A stretch of 36,918 bases of DNA from the NCBI GenBank assembly GCA_009927275.1, contig RFNG01000045.1:1-36918 (forward strand), written 5' to 3'. The notes under the pieces were generated by a model. That model worked only from the letters and a program-made list of their open reading frames with translations. It was not told where the DNA came from and did no database searches. This DNA comes from Sphingobacteriia bacterium. GTDB lineage: Bacteria > Bacteroidota > Bacteroidia > B-17B0 > Aurantibacillaceae. Positions 27,595 through 36,873 of the stretch are shown here, piece after piece. The position numbers and the translations under genes were made by a program. Within the stretch, counting starts at the first letter, position 1, and the number at the start of each line of letters is the position of its first letter.

Positions 27595-29166
27595 GTGTTT
27601 AAATATATATATAGCGCAGTAGTAGTATTAAGTATTAACCTTGGATATGCACAGCATATTTTTAAGGCGCGTAATTTTTGGATACAGCAGGACGTTCAAT
27701 TAGCCATGGATTTTCTTGATATAAAAGAACCAGGCTCACAATTTCACTCTTCATTTAAACCCTATCTCAGCGGATATTGTACTGATTTTAAAGACAGTTT
27801 GGCATTTTCATCCGTTTCGCATAATCGTTTTTTAAAACCAAAATATTATATGGGTTTAGGTCAATTTACATGGGAATCAACACCAATAATTAATGGTTCA
27901 TTTTCAGGGGCACATAAAACATCAGCATACGATTTTACCTATGGCACAGAACATGCGTTTTTAGTTAAATCCAATTTGGCTTTTGTATTAAACTGGAGTA
28001 ATACCTGGTCCCAACACTATTTGCTAGGGGACTCATCTTGGATTGCATTAAACCAAACATCAAGTTTGGGACTTATTACAGATCGTAATAGGCAAAAACA
28101 GCGAATATCCAGCGAGCTCTATCAGGGTTATATATCGTTTAATCCGGGAAGTTCAAAGTATTTTAATCTTCAAGCGGGTAAGGGAAAACATGTTGTAGGG
28201 GATGGTTTTAGAAGTTTGTTACACAGTGATAATGCTCCGGCCTATCCGTATGCTCAAATTTCAGCAAAGGCATGGAGGTTGCAGTACCACGTGTGGTATG
28301 CAGCGTTACAACATCAGTCGCCCATAGATCCGGCGTTCTTACTAAAGAAGTATGCTACCTTTCATTATCTTTCCTATAAAGGCCCCAAGGGTTTTCAATT
28401 GGGTTTTTTTGAGAGCGTTATCTGGGCCGGCACAGACAGTTTAAGATACAGAACATGGGATGTTACGTATTTAAATCCTGTAATTTTCTTAAGGCCTGTT
28501 GAATATCATAATGGTTCACCAGATAATGTTATAATGGGCTTAAATGGCAGTGCTATTTTTTTTAAAACCTTAAAGGTGTATGCGCAATTTGCCTTAGATG
28601 AGTTTCTATTAAAAGAGATTTTTGCAGGAAATAATTGGTGGGGAAATAAGTATGCCTGGCAGCTTGGCGCTAAAATACGGCTTCAAAAAAATATTTTGAT
28701 ACAAACAGAATACAACCGAATACGTCCGTTTACCTATTCGCACATGTATACTGCTCAAAATTTTGCTCATGCCGGATATGCATTAGCACATCCTAACGGT
28801 TCAAATTTAAATGAAATGTTTTTTCAAGCAATATACCGCCATCGGCGGATGGCATTTAATGTACTTTATATTAACCGCTTACAGGGTATTGAAAACCCCT
28901 CAGAAAATTTGGGCAATAATCTTTTTAAATCCTATAACAGCCGACCACGTGATTATAATTTTGGTATTGCCTTAAGTCCCCGCTCAAATACCACCATTTT
29001 GCAATCCGGATTAGGATATTTATTGCAAGCACAACATAACCTTTGGTTTAAAATCTCAGGCTGGATTAGTCAAAACATTGATAAACAAACAGTTATAAAA
29101 ACCGGATTTCAGGTTTCTCTCACAAGCGGCCTGTGGAATAATCCGGTATTTCCGGTTAACCAATAA
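27595..29166 (+). CDS. RemB/Wzi-like outer-membrane protein (gliding motility or capsule assembly family)
   Basis: The 523-residue product starts at a GTG (the codon before it is a stop) with a signal peptide (MFKYIYSAVVVLSINLGYAQ). The rest is a run of amphipathic beta strands rich in Tyr, Trp and Phe, as in a beta-barrel. Landmarks are QAGKGKHVVGDGFRSLL followed by SDNAPAYPYAQIS, LNPVIFLRPVEY, GSPDNVIMGLNGSA and FAGNNWWGNKYAWQLGAK. These match the RemB proteins of gliding Bacteroidota, which belong to the capsule-assembly Wzi fold, as far as I remember. With two T9SS exoproteins here, a role in surface polysaccharide or motility is likely. Confidence 0.8.
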   Translation: MFKYIYSAVVVLSINLGYAQHIFKARNFWIQQDVQLAMDFLDIKEPGSQFHSSFKPYLSGYCTDFKDSLAFSSVSHNRFLKPKYYMGLGQFTWESTPIINGSFSGAHKTSAYDFTYGTEHAFLVKSNLAFVLNWSNTWSQHYLLGDSSWIALNQTSSLGLITDRNRQKQRISSELYQGYISFNPGSSKYFNLQAGKGKHVVGDGFRSLLHSDNAPAYPYAQISAKAWRLQYHVWYAALQHQSPIDPAFLLKKYATFHYLSYKGPKGFQLGFFESVIWAGTDSLRYRTWDVTYLNPVIFLRPVEYHNGSPDNVIMGLNGSAIFFKTLKVYAQFALDEFLLKEIFAGNNWWGNKYAWQLGAKIRLQKNILIQTEYNRIRPFTYSHMYTAQNFAHAGYALAHPNGSNLNEMFFQAIYRHRRMAFNVLYINRLQGIENPSENLGNNLFKSYNSRPRDYNFGIALSPRSNTTILQSGLGYLLQAQHNLWFKISGWISQNIDKQTVIKTGFQVSLTSGLWNNPVFPVNQ

Positions 29167-29171
29167 AATTT

Positions 29172-29179
29172 TATATTTG
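29172..29179 (+). promoter_or_regulatory. Putative yceD/rpmF/plsX/fabH operon -7 box
   Basis: TATATTTG matches TAnnTTTG exactly and ends 11 bases before the ATG at 29191. Confidence 0.55.
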
Positions 29180-29190
29180 TCATCCCAAAA

Positions 29191-29715
29191 ATGGATGCTT
29201 TGTTATTTTCGGTTCCGCTTACCGGTTTAAGTGAGGGAATCCATAAATACGAGTTTGCATGTGGGCCTGCGTTCTTTAAAGAAATGGGTAGTACAGATGA
29301 TGTAATAGCCGACTTAAAAGTTGATGCGCACATTATTAACCAGTCTTCACGCTTACAATTGAAGCTTGTTTATAATGGAATACTTCATATGCAATGTGAT
29401 CGCTGCTTAATTGCTTATACAAAGCCAGTGGTGCTTACCGAATCCTTTTGGATTTCTATTGCAGATATTTTAAGTATTGAAGATCAAATTATTTTAGTAC
29501 CGGCCGGACACGACAGGCTAAATCTTTCGCAGCATTTGTACGAAACGCTAATGCTTCAAATTCCTTTACGAAAAGTGCCTTGTGATGATGAAACCCTAAC
29601 CAAAGCGTATTGTGATAAAAATGTATTACAATCATTGCAGGGGGTTTCAAATACCGACTCAGAGCACACAAAGGACTTAGAGTACTGGAATACCCTAAAA
29701 AAACTAAAACATTAA
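29191..29715 (+). CDS. YceD/DUF177 family protein
   Basis: The 174-residue product carries the DUF177 core, including MQCDRCLIAYTKPV near 67-80, where the C-x2-C is the family signature. YceD proteins are linked to 23S rRNA and large-subunit assembly and almost always sit just upstream of rpmF, as here (21 bases). The gene has a perfect -7 box close to its start. The family link rests on that C-x2-C and the synteny. Confidence 0.88.
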   Translation: MDALLFSVPLTGLSEGIHKYEFACGPAFFKEMGSTDDVIADLKVDAHIINQSSRLQLKLVYNGILHMQCDRCLIAYTKPVVLTESFWISIADILSIEDQIILVPAGHDRLNLSQHLYETLMLQIPLRKVPCDDETLTKAYCDKNVLQSLQGVSNTDSEHTKDLEYWNTLKKLKH

Positions 29716-29736
29716 ACTATTTTTAAACTATAAACT

Positions 29737-29916
29737 ATGCCAAATCCTAAACGAAAACTTTCCCGATCACGTCGCGATTCTCGTCGTGCCACCTATAAAG
29801 CACCTAGCATGACAATATCAAAAGATCCAACAACCGGTGAAGCGCATTTAATGCATCGCGCCCATTGGTATGAAGGAAAATTATATTACAAGGGCCAAGT
29901 TGTAATGGAAAAATAA
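29737..29916 (+). CDS. rpmF: 50S ribosomal protein L32
   Basis: A 59-residue basic protein. It begins [18 protein letters not shown], the standard L32 N terminus, and ends with [20 protein letters not shown]. It lacks the C-terminal cysteine pair, so it is a zinc-free L32. It lies between yceD and plsX, the common bacterial order. An inverted repeat covers the stop codon. Confidence 0.97.
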   Translation: MPNPKRKLSRSRRDSRRATYKAPSMTISKDPTTGEAHLMHRAHWYEGKLYYKGQVVMEK

Positions 29917-29939
29917 TTTGTTAGCCCTGTTAACAAATT
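29915..29939. repeat. 9-base inverted repeat over the rpmF stop
   Basis: AATTTGTTA at 29915-29923 and TAACAAATT at 29931-29939 are perfect arms around a 7-base loop. No T tract follows the right arm. It could be a hairpin that protects or attenuates the rpmF end, or a dimeric operator site before plsX. Confidence 0.5.
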
Positions 29940-29958
29940 TAAATTCTAATAATTTTAA

Positions 29959-29986
29959 AAGGCAATAAAATAATGTATCTTGCCTT
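29959..29986. repeat. Second inverted repeat upstream of plsX
   Basis: AAGGCAA at 29959-29965 and TTGCCTT at 29980-29986 enclose 14 bases that include part of a TATCTTGC (29976-29983), a weak -7 box 21 bases before plsX. The symmetry around the promoter suggests a repressor site for fatty-acid genes. Confidence 0.4.
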
Positions 29987-30004
29987 ACTATAACAATTGT
30001 TTGT

Positions 30005-30946
30005 ATGCGAATAGGCCTTGATATTTCTGGTGGAGATTATGCCCCTGAAAATTGTTTGGAGGGTGCAATTTTGGCACTTTCCCATTCCGAACGGCATAAT
30101 GCAAAAATCTGTTTAATTGGATCAAAAAGTACAGCGGATTCATTTTTAAAGTCAAAAGGCGTTAATTTAAATCATTTTGAATTTATTGATGCGCCAGAAG
30201 TTATAGAAATGGCAGAGTCGCCTACTAAGGCCTTTGCTCAAAAACCAAACAGTAGTATTGCCATGGGCTTTAAAGCGCTAAAAGAAGGTAAAATTGATGC
30301 CTTTATTAGCGCAGGTAATACAGGTGCCATGCTGGTAGGCGCCATGTTTACGGTTAAGGCTATACCAGGGGTTATACGCCCATGTATTACAACCTTGCTT
30401 CCAAAAGAAAATGGGGGAGTTGGACTTATGTTAGATGTGGGTACAAATGCGGATTGTAAACCGGATGTTTTATATCAATTTGGTATACTGGGCTCGGTAT
30501 GTGCACGTGCGCTTTATAAAATAGAAAATCCTAAGGTGGGCTTATTAAACATTGGCGAAGAACCTGAAAAAGGCAATTTAGTAGCACAGGCAGCTTACAA
30601 TTTAATGAAAGACAGCAAGGATTTTAATTTTATTGGAAATATTGAAGGTCGTGATTTATTTAACGACAAAGCAGATGTTATTGTTTGCGAAGGTTTTGTA
30701 GGGAATGTTGTATTAAAAGCGGCCGAGGCTTTTTATACGAGTATACGCAAAAGAAATCGAAGCGATGCCTATTTCGATCGATTTAATTATGAGTTATACG
30801 GAGGCACTCCCATTTTAGGAGTAAATGGCAATGTATTAATTGGTCATGGTATATCAAGTCCTTTGGCATTTCAAAATATGGTTATGCTGGCTATTGATTT
30901 GGTTAATTCAAAACTTAACGAGAAGGTGGCTCAAGTTTTTCAATGA
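30005..30946 (+). CDS. plsX: Phosphate acyltransferase PlsX
   Basis: Makes acyl-phosphate from acyl-ACP, the first step of phospholipid synthesis, in the cytoplasm near the membrane. The 313 residues start [15 protein letters not shown] (the usual MGGDYAP variant), then show [20 protein letters not shown], the [11 protein letters not shown] type motif ([10 protein letters not shown]) and CEGFVGNV. The stop overlaps the fabH ATG by 4 bases (ATGA). It is complete. Confidence 0.96.
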   Translation: MRIGLDISGGDYAPENCLEGAILALSHSERHNAKICLIGSKSTADSFLKSKGVNLNHFEFIDAPEVIEMAESPTKAFAQKPNSSIAMGFKALKEGKIDAFISAGNTGAMLVGAMFTVKAIPGVIRPCITTLLPKENGGVGLMLDVGTNADCKPDVLYQFGILGSVCARALYKIENPKVGLLNIGEEPEKGNLVAQAAYNLMKDSKDFNFIGNIEGRDLFNDKADVIVCEGFVGNVVLKAAEAFYTSIRKRNRSDAYFDRFNYELYGGTPILGVNGNVLIGHGISSPLAFQNMVMLAIDLVNSKLNEKVAQVFQ

Positions 30947-31938
30947 CACAAATAAGGGCTGCTATAACGGCCTTGGGGGGTTATGTTCCTCCGGATATTT
31001 TATCAAATGCTGATTTTGAACAAATGGTTGATACCACCGATGCGTGGATTAAATCCAGAACCGGAATAGAAACCCGTCATATTTTAAAAGGGGAAGGCCT
31101 GGGAACCAGCGACATGGCTGTAGAAGCCGTTAAACAGCTTTGCATTAAACGAAAAATAGAGCCTAATGATATTGATTTACTTATATGCGCAACAGTAACA
31201 CCAGATCATCAGTTTCCAGCTACAGCAAATATTATTACTGATAAATTAGGAGCTAAAAAAGCATGGGGTTTTGATGTAGGTGCTGCGTGTTCAGGTTTTA
31301 TATATGCACTTAATGTTGGCGCTCAGTTTATAGAAACCGGAAAGCATAAAAAAGTTGTAGTTGTAGGTGCTGATAAAATGTCAAGCATTATGGATTACAC
31401 CGATCGGGCCACATGTATATTATTTGGTGACGGTGCCGGTGCCGTATTATTAGAACCCACTACCGAGGCTTTTGGCATTATGGACGCTATTTTAAAATCA
31501 GACGGTCATGGTCGCCATTTTTTGCATCAAAAGGCTGGAGGCTCTGTAAAACCGGCGAGTGCTGAAACCGTTTCCAATCGCGAACATTTTGTATTTCAAG
31601 ATGGACAACCAGTATTTAAAGCGGCCGTTGTTGGAATGGCAGAGGTATCGGCTGAAATTATGGAAAAAAACAAACTTACAGCTGATGATATAGCCTGGCT
31701 TGTTCCGCATCAGGCCAATTTGCGTATAATTGATGCAACAGCCCGTCGTATGGGTATTGGAAATGATAAAGTCATGATAAATATTCAAAAATATGGCAAT
31801 ACCACGGCAGGTACAATTCCATTATGTTTATCGGATTGGGAAGGGCGTTTAAAAACAGGTGACAATTTGATTTTAGCCGCATTTGGAGGTGGATTTACCT
31901 GGGGTGCCGTATATTTGCGTTGGGCGTATACCGCCTAA
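30943..31938 (+). CDS. fabH: Beta-ketoacyl-ACP synthase III
   Basis: Starts fatty-acid chains by joining acetyl-CoA (or a branched acyl-CoA) to malonyl-ACP. The 331 residues hold the Cys-His-Asn triad: the cysteine in [11 protein letters not shown], the histidine in [10 protein letters not shown] and the asparagine in [11 protein letters not shown], with the closing GGGFTWGA. Start ATG overlaps plsX. The order yceD-rpmF-plsX-fabH is the widespread bacterial cluster. Confidence 0.97.
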   Translation: MTQIRAAITALGGYVPPDILSNADFEQMVDTTDAWIKSRTGIETRHILKGEGLGTSDMAVEAVKQLCIKRKIEPNDIDLLICATVTPDHQFPATANIITDKLGAKKAWGFDVGAACSGFIYALNVGAQFIETGKHKKVVVVGADKMSSIMDYTDRATCILFGDGAGAVLLEPTTEAFGIMDAILKSDGHGRHFLHQKAGGSVKPASAETVSNREHFVFQDGQPVFKAAVVGMAEVSAEIMEKNKLTADDIAWLVPHQANLRIIDATARRMGIGNDKVMINIQKYGNTTAGTIPLCLSDWEGRLKTGDNLILAAFGGGFTWGAVYLRWAYTA

Positions 31939-31940
31939 AT

Positions 31941-32141
31941 ATGGCATCAATTATACCGCCCTCTAATCCCATTGATCCTGAAGATTACTACAAAACCGAA
32001 GAAGGGTATATTGTATTTAAAGCTTCGTATCATCTTAAACGCGGATATTGCTGCCAAAGTGGATGCCGCCATTGCCCTTACGGTTTTGATTTAAGAACCG
32101 GAAAAATAACGAAACCTTCAAAGCCTGATGACAATGCATAA
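31941..32141 (+). CDS. Small cysteine-rich protein, DUF5522 family
   Basis: 66 residues from the ATG at 31941, 2 bases after the fabH stop; a TTG at 31920 would extend it into fabH and is unlikely. The core is EDYYKTEEGYIVFKASYHLKRGYCC followed by the Cys pattern SGCRHCPYGFD. The cysteine-rich motif is typical of a conserved protein of Bacteroidota annotated DUF5522, probably metal binding. Function is not known. It is the last gene before lptB. Confidence 0.85.
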   Translation: MASIIPPSNPIDPEDYYKTEEGYIVFKASYHLKRGYCCQSGCRHCPYGFDLRTGKITKPSKPDDNA

Positions 32142-32159
32142 AGCAGATTTGAATATTAT

Positions 32160-32167
32160 TATATTTA
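32160..32167 (+). promoter_or_regulatory. Possible lptB -7 box
   Basis: TATATTTA, one mismatch to TAnnTTTG, ends 3 bases before the lptB ATG. The surrounding AT-rich sequence makes this uncertain. Confidence 0.25.
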
Positions 32168-32170
32168 TAT

Positions 32171-32896
32171 ATGTTACTGCGAAGTGAAAATCTGGTAAAA
32201 AGCTATGGTGCTCGCCTGGTTGCCAACAAAGTGAGTTTGGAACTTAATCAGGGTGAAATTGTAGGCCTATTGGGTCCGAATGGTGCCGGTAAAACAACAT
32301 CGTTTTACATGATTGTTGGCATGATTCGTCCAAATGCAGGAAGTATTTTTTTAGATAACATAAACATTACGCGTGAGCCGATGTATCGCAGAGCACAATT
32401 GGGCATAGGCTATTTACCACAAGAAGCTTCAGTTTTTAGAAAACTTAGCGTGGAGCAAAACCTACACGCTATACTTGAACTTACAAATCTGAGTAAATTG
32501 CAGCAACATGAAAAGGCTGAACAATTATTAAATGAATTTGGGCTACAACATGTGCGTAAAAACTTGGGCGATCAGTTGAGTGGAGGTGAACGGCGAAGAA
32601 CGGAAATTGCGCGTGCACTTGCAACAGATCCAAAATTTATTTTACTCGATGAACCCTTTGCAGGAGTTGATCCTATCGCAGTTGAAGATATTCAGCAAGT
32701 GATACAAACACTTAAAAATAAAAATATTGGAGTACTGATTACCGACCATAATGTACATGAAACACTTAGTATTACAGACCGTGCGTACTTGCTGTATGCG
32801 GGCCAAGTAATTAAAAGCGGTACAGCAGAAGAACTTGCCAACGATGAACACGTTCGGAGGGTATATTTAGGGTCTAATTTTGAGCTTCGACGGTAA
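32171..32896 (+). CDS. lptB: LPS export ABC transporter ATP-binding protein LptB
   Basis: Cytoplasmic ATPase that drives LPS extraction with LptFG and LptC. The 241 residues show Walker A ([10 protein letters not shown]), Q-loop ([12 protein letters not shown]), signature [13 protein letters not shown], Walker B ([13 protein letters not shown]) and H-loop (ITDHNVHET). Several positions match the LptB group ([30 protein letters not shown]). It precedes the RdgB-like gene, with one base between stop and start. Confidence 0.96.
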   Translation: MLLRSENLVKSYGARLVANKVSLELNQGEIVGLLGPNGAGKTTSFYMIVGMIRPNAGSIFLDNINITREPMYRRAQLGIGYLPQEASVFRKLSVEQNLHAILELTNLSKLQQHEKAEQLLNEFGLQHVRKNLGDQLSGGERRRTEIARALATDPKFILLDEPFAGVDPIAVEDIQQVIQTLKNKNIGVLITDHNVHETLSITDRAYLLYAGQVIKSGTAEELANDEHVRRVYLGSNFELRR

Positions 32897-32897
32897 A

Positions 32898-33494
32898 ATG
32901 TTCAATATTTTAATTGCCAGTCAAAACATAAAAAAACGTAACGAACTTTTGCACTTATTGCCTAATACCTATAACGTGATAATGCCTTCAGATATTGACT
33001 ATCATGATAATGTTGAAGAAACCGAAACTAGCTTTGAGGGCAATGCCAGGCTAAAAGCACAAGCCTTACATAATTTTGCACTATCAAAAGGTTTAAATGC
33101 AGCAATTATAGCTGATGATAGCGGTTTAGAAGTTGAAGCCCTGAATGGTGCACCGGGTGTTTACAGTGCACGATATGCCGGAGTTCATCAAAATGATAAC
33201 GACAATACACAACTTTTGTTATTAAATTTAAAAGGTATTACCCACCGTAAAGCCCGATTTGTAAGTGTAATTATTTACCAAGTCCTGCAAGAGATACATG
33301 TATTTAGAGGCGAAGTTCAGGGCACTATTGCTTATCAGGCCAGAGGAACTAACGGTTTTGGGTACGATGCAGTATTTATTCCCACAGGATTTCGCAGTAC
33401 GTTTGCAGAACTTACAGCAGATCAAAAAAATTTAATCAGCCACCGTGCACAGGCAATGAAAGCACTGGTGAATTTTATAAAACAACCAACCTAA
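32898..33494 (+). CDS. rdgB: HAM1/RdgB-family non-canonical purine NTP pyrophosphatase
   Basis: Hydrolyses XTP, ITP and dITP to keep them out of DNA and RNA. The 198 residues from ATG 32898 (a TTG at 32880 would overlap lptB) hold SQNIKKRNELLHLL near 7-20, ADDSGLEVEALNGAPGV with SARYAG, GTNGFGYDAVF and SHRAQAM. All substrate and Mg contacts expected from the family are visible. It starts one base after lptB stops, so the two are cotranscribed. Confidence 0.95.
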   Translation: MFNILIASQNIKKRNELLHLLPNTYNVIMPSDIDYHDNVEETETSFEGNARLKAQALHNFALSKGLNAAIIADDSGLEVEALNGAPGVYSARYAGVHQNDNDNTQLLLLNLKGITHRKARFVSVIIYQVLQEIHVFRGEVQGTIAYQARGTNGFGYDAVFIPTGFRSTFAELTADQKNLISHRAQAMKALVNFIKQPT

Positions 33495-33578
33495 TAAATT
33501 TTAAATAGTTAAAGAAATTGTTTTACATGTAGGTTTTTAAACCTTGGAATTGTTTTTGGAAATATCAACGTAATAATG

Positions 33579-34511
33579 TTACCGCTCCCAACTGTTCCAG
33601 TTAAATTCATCGCTTTGTAACATGTTTAAATAAGCTTCATACCGCCACAGTAGGTTTTTTTCAACCTCAAAGGTATTACGTACGGCGCATTGTGGTTCGT
33701 GACTGTGAGTGCATTGTGCAAAACGGCACGCCGCTCTATAGTTTTTAAATTCGGGAAAAAATAAGTGTAAGTCTTTAGCCTGGATTTCTATTAATCCCCA
33801 TTCCTGAATGCCCGGTGTATCAATTATAAAACTTGAATTTTGCCATTGGTGCATTTCAGCAAAAGTAGTGGTGTGTTTGCCTTTTTCATGCTGGTCAGAA
33901 ATTGAATTTGTTTTTAGTTTTAACTCCGGACAAAGACAATTTAATAATGTGGATTTTCCTGCACCAGAATGCCCTGTAAATGCTACAACTTTATTTTTTA
34001 ACAAAGGCTCAAGTGTTTTTTTTACGCCGGCTTCATCTTTGGCAGTTACTGCAATTGATTGGTATCCGAGAAGCGTGTAGGCCTGTATCAATGTTTGTAA
34101 TGAACGCGTTTCATCAGAACTTAACAAATCGGCTTTATTAAATATAATTAGCACTGGAATTTGAAATGCCTCAGCGGTTATTAAAAACCGGTCAATAAAA
34201 CCGGAACTGGTTTTGGGCATTTTCCAGGAAGCAACAATTACAGCTAAATCAATATTGCTTGCCAAAATATGCACTTGTTTACTCAGGTTAACCGATTTTC
34301 GTATCAGATAATTTGTTCGCGGCAATAAAGTTTTAATTTGGGCATCATTATCAGAATTCAAGTTAAATTCAACCCAATCTCCCACAGCAATGGGATTTGT
34401 TGTTTTACGCCCTTCCAAACGCATGTGTCCCCGTAGTATACCTTTGATAATATTTGAGCCATGTTGTATCCAGTAGTGTTGACCTGTAGATTTAATAATT
34501 CGACCCTGCAT
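33579..34511 (-). CDS. rsgA: Ribosome small subunit-dependent GTPase A
   Basis: Circularly permuted GTPase for late 30S assembly. From the ATG at 34511 it has 310 residues: OB fold (1-70, MQGRIIKSTGQHYWI), G4 FNKADLL near 129-135, G1 GHSGAGKSTLLN, G3 DTPG and a zinc domain CRFAQCTHSHEPQC near the end. A longer frame from a TTG at 34532 is rejected because a perfect -7 box lies inside it. The gene is divergent from the thiolase. Confidence 0.96.
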   Translation of the reverse strand: MQGRIIKSTGQHYWIQHGSNIIKGILRGHMRLEGRKTTNPIAVGDWVEFNLNSDNDAQIKTLLPRTNYLIRKSVNLSKQVHILASNIDLAVIVASWKMPKTSSGFIDRFLITAEAFQIPVLIIFNKADLLSSDETRSLQTLIQAYTLLGYQSIAVTAKDEAGVKKTLEPLLKNKVVAFTGHSGAGKSTLLNCLCPELKLKTNSISDQHEKGKHTTTFAEMHQWQNSSFIIDTPGIQEWGLIEIQAKDLHLFFPEFKNYRAACRFAQCTHSHEPQCAVRNTFEVEKNLLWRYEAYLNMLQSDEFNWNSWER

Positions 34512-34514
34512 AAT

Positions 34515-34522
34515 CAAATATA
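34515..34522 (-). promoter_or_regulatory. Putative rsgA -7 box (leaderless)
   Basis: TATATTTG on the minus strand is a perfect TAnnTTTG and ends only 3 bases before the ATG, so transcription should start at or within a base or two of the start codon. Confidence 0.55.
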
Positions 34523-34559
34523 AGCATGCCAAAAGGGCTTTTAACCATTTATTTATTGG

Positions 34560-34567
34560 TAATTTTG
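34560..34567 (+). promoter_or_regulatory. Putative thiolase -7 box
   Basis: TAATTTTG matches TAnnTTTG exactly and ends 18 bases before the thiolase ATG at 34586. Confidence 0.5.
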
Positions 34568-34585
34568 TCGAAAATAAATGTAATC

Positions 34586-35764
34586 ATGAAAGAAGTTTAT
34601 ATTGTTTCTGCTGTAAGAACCCCTTTGGGTTCATTTGGAGGCTCTCTCGCAAGCTTATCGGCCCCTCAACTGGGCGCAATAGCAATACAAGGGGCAATTG
34701 ACAAAATTAAGATTTCACCGGATGAGGTACAGGAGGTTATTATGGGCTCCGTATTGCAGGCCAATTTAGGCCAGGCACCAGCTCGACAGGCCGCTAAATT
34801 TGCCGGCTTACCCGATACGGTGACGTGTACTACAATTAATAAAGTTTGTGCCAGTGGCATGAAAGCCATCGCCTACGGTATGCAGTCTATTACATTAGGA
34901 GATGCCGATGTGGTAATAGCTGGAGGTATGGAAAGCATGAGTCAAGTACCGTTTTATTTACCATCCATGCGTTGGGGAGCTAAATACGGTAATGTGCAAA
35001 CCATAGACGGGCTAGCCAAAGACGGTTTAACAGATGTATATGGGCAAGTACCTATGGGTCAGTGCGCGGAACGATGTGCAACCGATTTAAACATTAGCCG
35101 TGAAGACCAGGATGCTTTTGCAATACAGTCCTACAAACGTTCTGCTCAGGCATGGTCCGAGGGGCGTTTTTCGGATGAAATAATTCCGGTTAAAATAAGT
35201 ACTAAAAAAGGCGACGTGATAATAACCGAAGATGAAGAATTCAAGTCGGTTCAGTTTGATAAAATCCCAACTTTAAAACCCGTATTTATAAAAGACGGTA
35301 CCATAACTGCAGCAAATGCAAGTACCATGAACGATGGCGCCGCGGCCTTGGTTTTGATGAGTAAAGAAAAAGTTGAAAAACTGGGTTTAAAACCATTGGC
35401 ACGCATTTTAGCTGCTGCAGATGCGGAGCAGGCTCCGGAATGGTTTACTACCACACCAAGTATTGCATTACCAAAGGCGGTAAAAAAAGCAGGTTTAGCA
35501 CTTGATCAAATTGATTATTTTGAACTTAATGAAGCGTTTAGCGTTGTGGGGTTGGCCAATATCAAAAAAATGAATCTTAATCCGGATCGTGTAAATGTAA
35601 ACGGCGGTGCTGTTTCATTGGGGCATCCATTAGGAGCCAGTGGTGCCCGTATACTGGTTACGCTTATACAGGTTTTAAAACAACAAAATGCGCGTTATGG
35701 TGCAGCAGGAATTTGTAATGGCGGTGGGGGTGCAAGTGCAATGGTTATAGAACTTTTAAAATAA
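34586..35764 (+). CDS. Acetyl-CoA acetyltransferase (thiolase)
   Basis: Condenses or cleaves acyl-CoA units. The 392 residues from ATG 34586 have the catalytic Cys in [10 protein letters not shown], the active His in [16 protein letters not shown] and the second Cys in [10 protein letters not shown]. The 5' start [13 protein letters not shown] is typical of biosynthetic or degradative thiolases; the residue pattern is closest to acetyl-CoA acetyltransferase. A link to phenylacetate breakdown (PaaJ makes the last cut there) is possible because paaABCD is in the window, but the distance is about 7.5 kb. A TTG at 34526 is rejected as start. gcvT follows after 2 bases. Confidence 0.94.
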   Translation: MKEVYIVSAVRTPLGSFGGSLASLSAPQLGAIAIQGAIDKIKISPDEVQEVIMGSVLQANLGQAPARQAAKFAGLPDTVTCTTINKVCASGMKAIAYGMQSITLGDADVVIAGGMESMSQVPFYLPSMRWGAKYGNVQTIDGLAKDGLTDVYGQVPMGQCAERCATDLNISREDQDAFAIQSYKRSAQAWSEGRFSDEIIPVKISTKKGDVIITEDEEFKSVQFDKIPTLKPVFIKDGTITAANASTMNDGAAALVLMSKEKVEKLGLKPLARILAAADAEQAPEWFTTTPSIALPKAVKKAGLALDQIDYFELNEAFSVVGLANIKKMNLNPDRVNVNGGAVSLGHPLGASGARILVTLIQVLKQQNARYGAAGICNGGGGASAMVIELLK

Positions 35765-35766
35765 AT

Positions 35767-36855
35767 ATGAAAACAACAATACTTAATGCCACACACCGTA
35801 GTTTGGGCGCTAAAATGGTACCATTTGCAGGTTTTGAAATGCCGGTATCCTATTCAGGATTAAATGAAGAGCATATGGCCGTGCGCCAGTCTGTGGGTGT
35901 ATTTGACGTAAGCCATATGGGTGAATTTATACTGCGTGGCCCACATGCTTTAAAATTAATTCAAAAAGTATGCACCAACGATGCAGCCGTGTTAACTGCT
36001 GGCAAGGCACAATATTCATGCATGCCAAACGCACAAGGGGGTATTGTAGATGATTTAATTGTTTACGCTATAGATGCTGAAACCTATATGCTAGTTGTTA
36101 ATGCGGGTAATATTAAAAAAGATTGGGATTGGATTTGCGCTCAAAACGAATGGAATGTTCCTATGGAAGATATTTCAGATAATACAGCATTATTAGCAGT
36201 TCAGGGGCCTAATGCTAAAAAGGTAATACAGCAACTAACACCCGTGGACTTAGACCAAATACCATATTATAATTTTACAAAAGGACATGTTGCAGGAATT
36301 CAAAATGTTTTAATTAGCCATACCGGATATACAGGTGCCGGCGGTTTTGAATTATATGTAGATATTGCACATGCACAAGTGCTATGGGACGCACTTTTTG
36401 ATAAAGGTAAAGAGGTAGACATTAAACCTATTGGATTAGGTGCGCGCGACACGCTTCGTTTAGAAATGGGGTTTTGCTTGTATGGCAACGATATTAATGA
36501 TTCAACGTCACCTATTGAGGCGGGTTTAAGTTGGATAACAAAATTTACTAAAACTTTTACTGCATCAGAATTTCTTAAAAAGCAAAAACTAGAAGGGGTA
36601 ACACGTAAACTGGTGGGTTTTGAAATGACGGCACGCGGCATTCCACGTCACGGATATGCCATTACAAACAACCAAGGTCAAATTATAGGAGAGGTTACTT
36701 CGGGAACGCAATCACCCAGTTTACAAAATGCAATTGGCATGGGCTATGTAGATATTGCTTTTGCAAATGTGGGTAATGACTTTAATATTGTTATACGTAA
36801 TCAACAGGTAAAAGCCAAAGTGGTTAAATTACCATTTTATAAATCAACTAATTAG
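35767..36855 (+). CDS. gcvT: Glycine cleavage system aminomethyltransferase (T protein)
   Basis: Transfers the methylene group from the lipoyl H protein to THF, releasing ammonia. The 362 residues carry [14 protein letters not shown], the FDVSHMGE segment, [12 protein letters not shown] and [19 protein letters not shown], all typical of GcvT. The start ATG lies 2 bases after the thiolase stop, so both are probably on one transcript. The gene is complete; a tRNA gene follows 18 bases later. Confidence 0.97.
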   Translation: MKTTILNATHRSLGAKMVPFAGFEMPVSYSGLNEEHMAVRQSVGVFDVSHMGEFILRGPHALKLIQKVCTNDAAVLTAGKAQYSCMPNAQGGIVDDLIVYAIDAETYMLVVNAGNIKKDWDWICAQNEWNVPMEDISDNTALLAVQGPNAKKVIQQLTPVDLDQIPYYNFTKGHVAGIQNVLISHTGYTGAGGFELYVDIAHAQVLWDALFDKGKEVDIKPIGLGARDTLRLEMGFCLYGNDINDSTSPIEAGLSWITKFTKTFTASEFLKKQKLEGVTRKLVGFEMTARGIPRHGYAITNNQGQIIGEVTSGTQSPSLQNAIGMGYVDIAFANVGNDFNIVIRNQQVKAKVVKLPFYKSTN

Positions 36856-36863
36856 TATCTTTA
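36856..36863 (+). promoter_or_regulatory. Possible tRNA-Ala promoter box
   Basis: TATCTTTA overlaps the space after gcvT and precedes the tRNA by 10 bases; one mismatch to TAnnTTTG. It gives the tRNA a likely start independent of gcvT. Confidence 0.4.
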
Positions 36864-36873
36864 CGCACGTTAA

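Noticed and set aside
34526-34585. Longer N terminus of the thiolase from the TTG at 34526
   Set aside because: The extra 20 residues are hydrophobic, do not belong to thiolases, and cover the promoter box of the gene.
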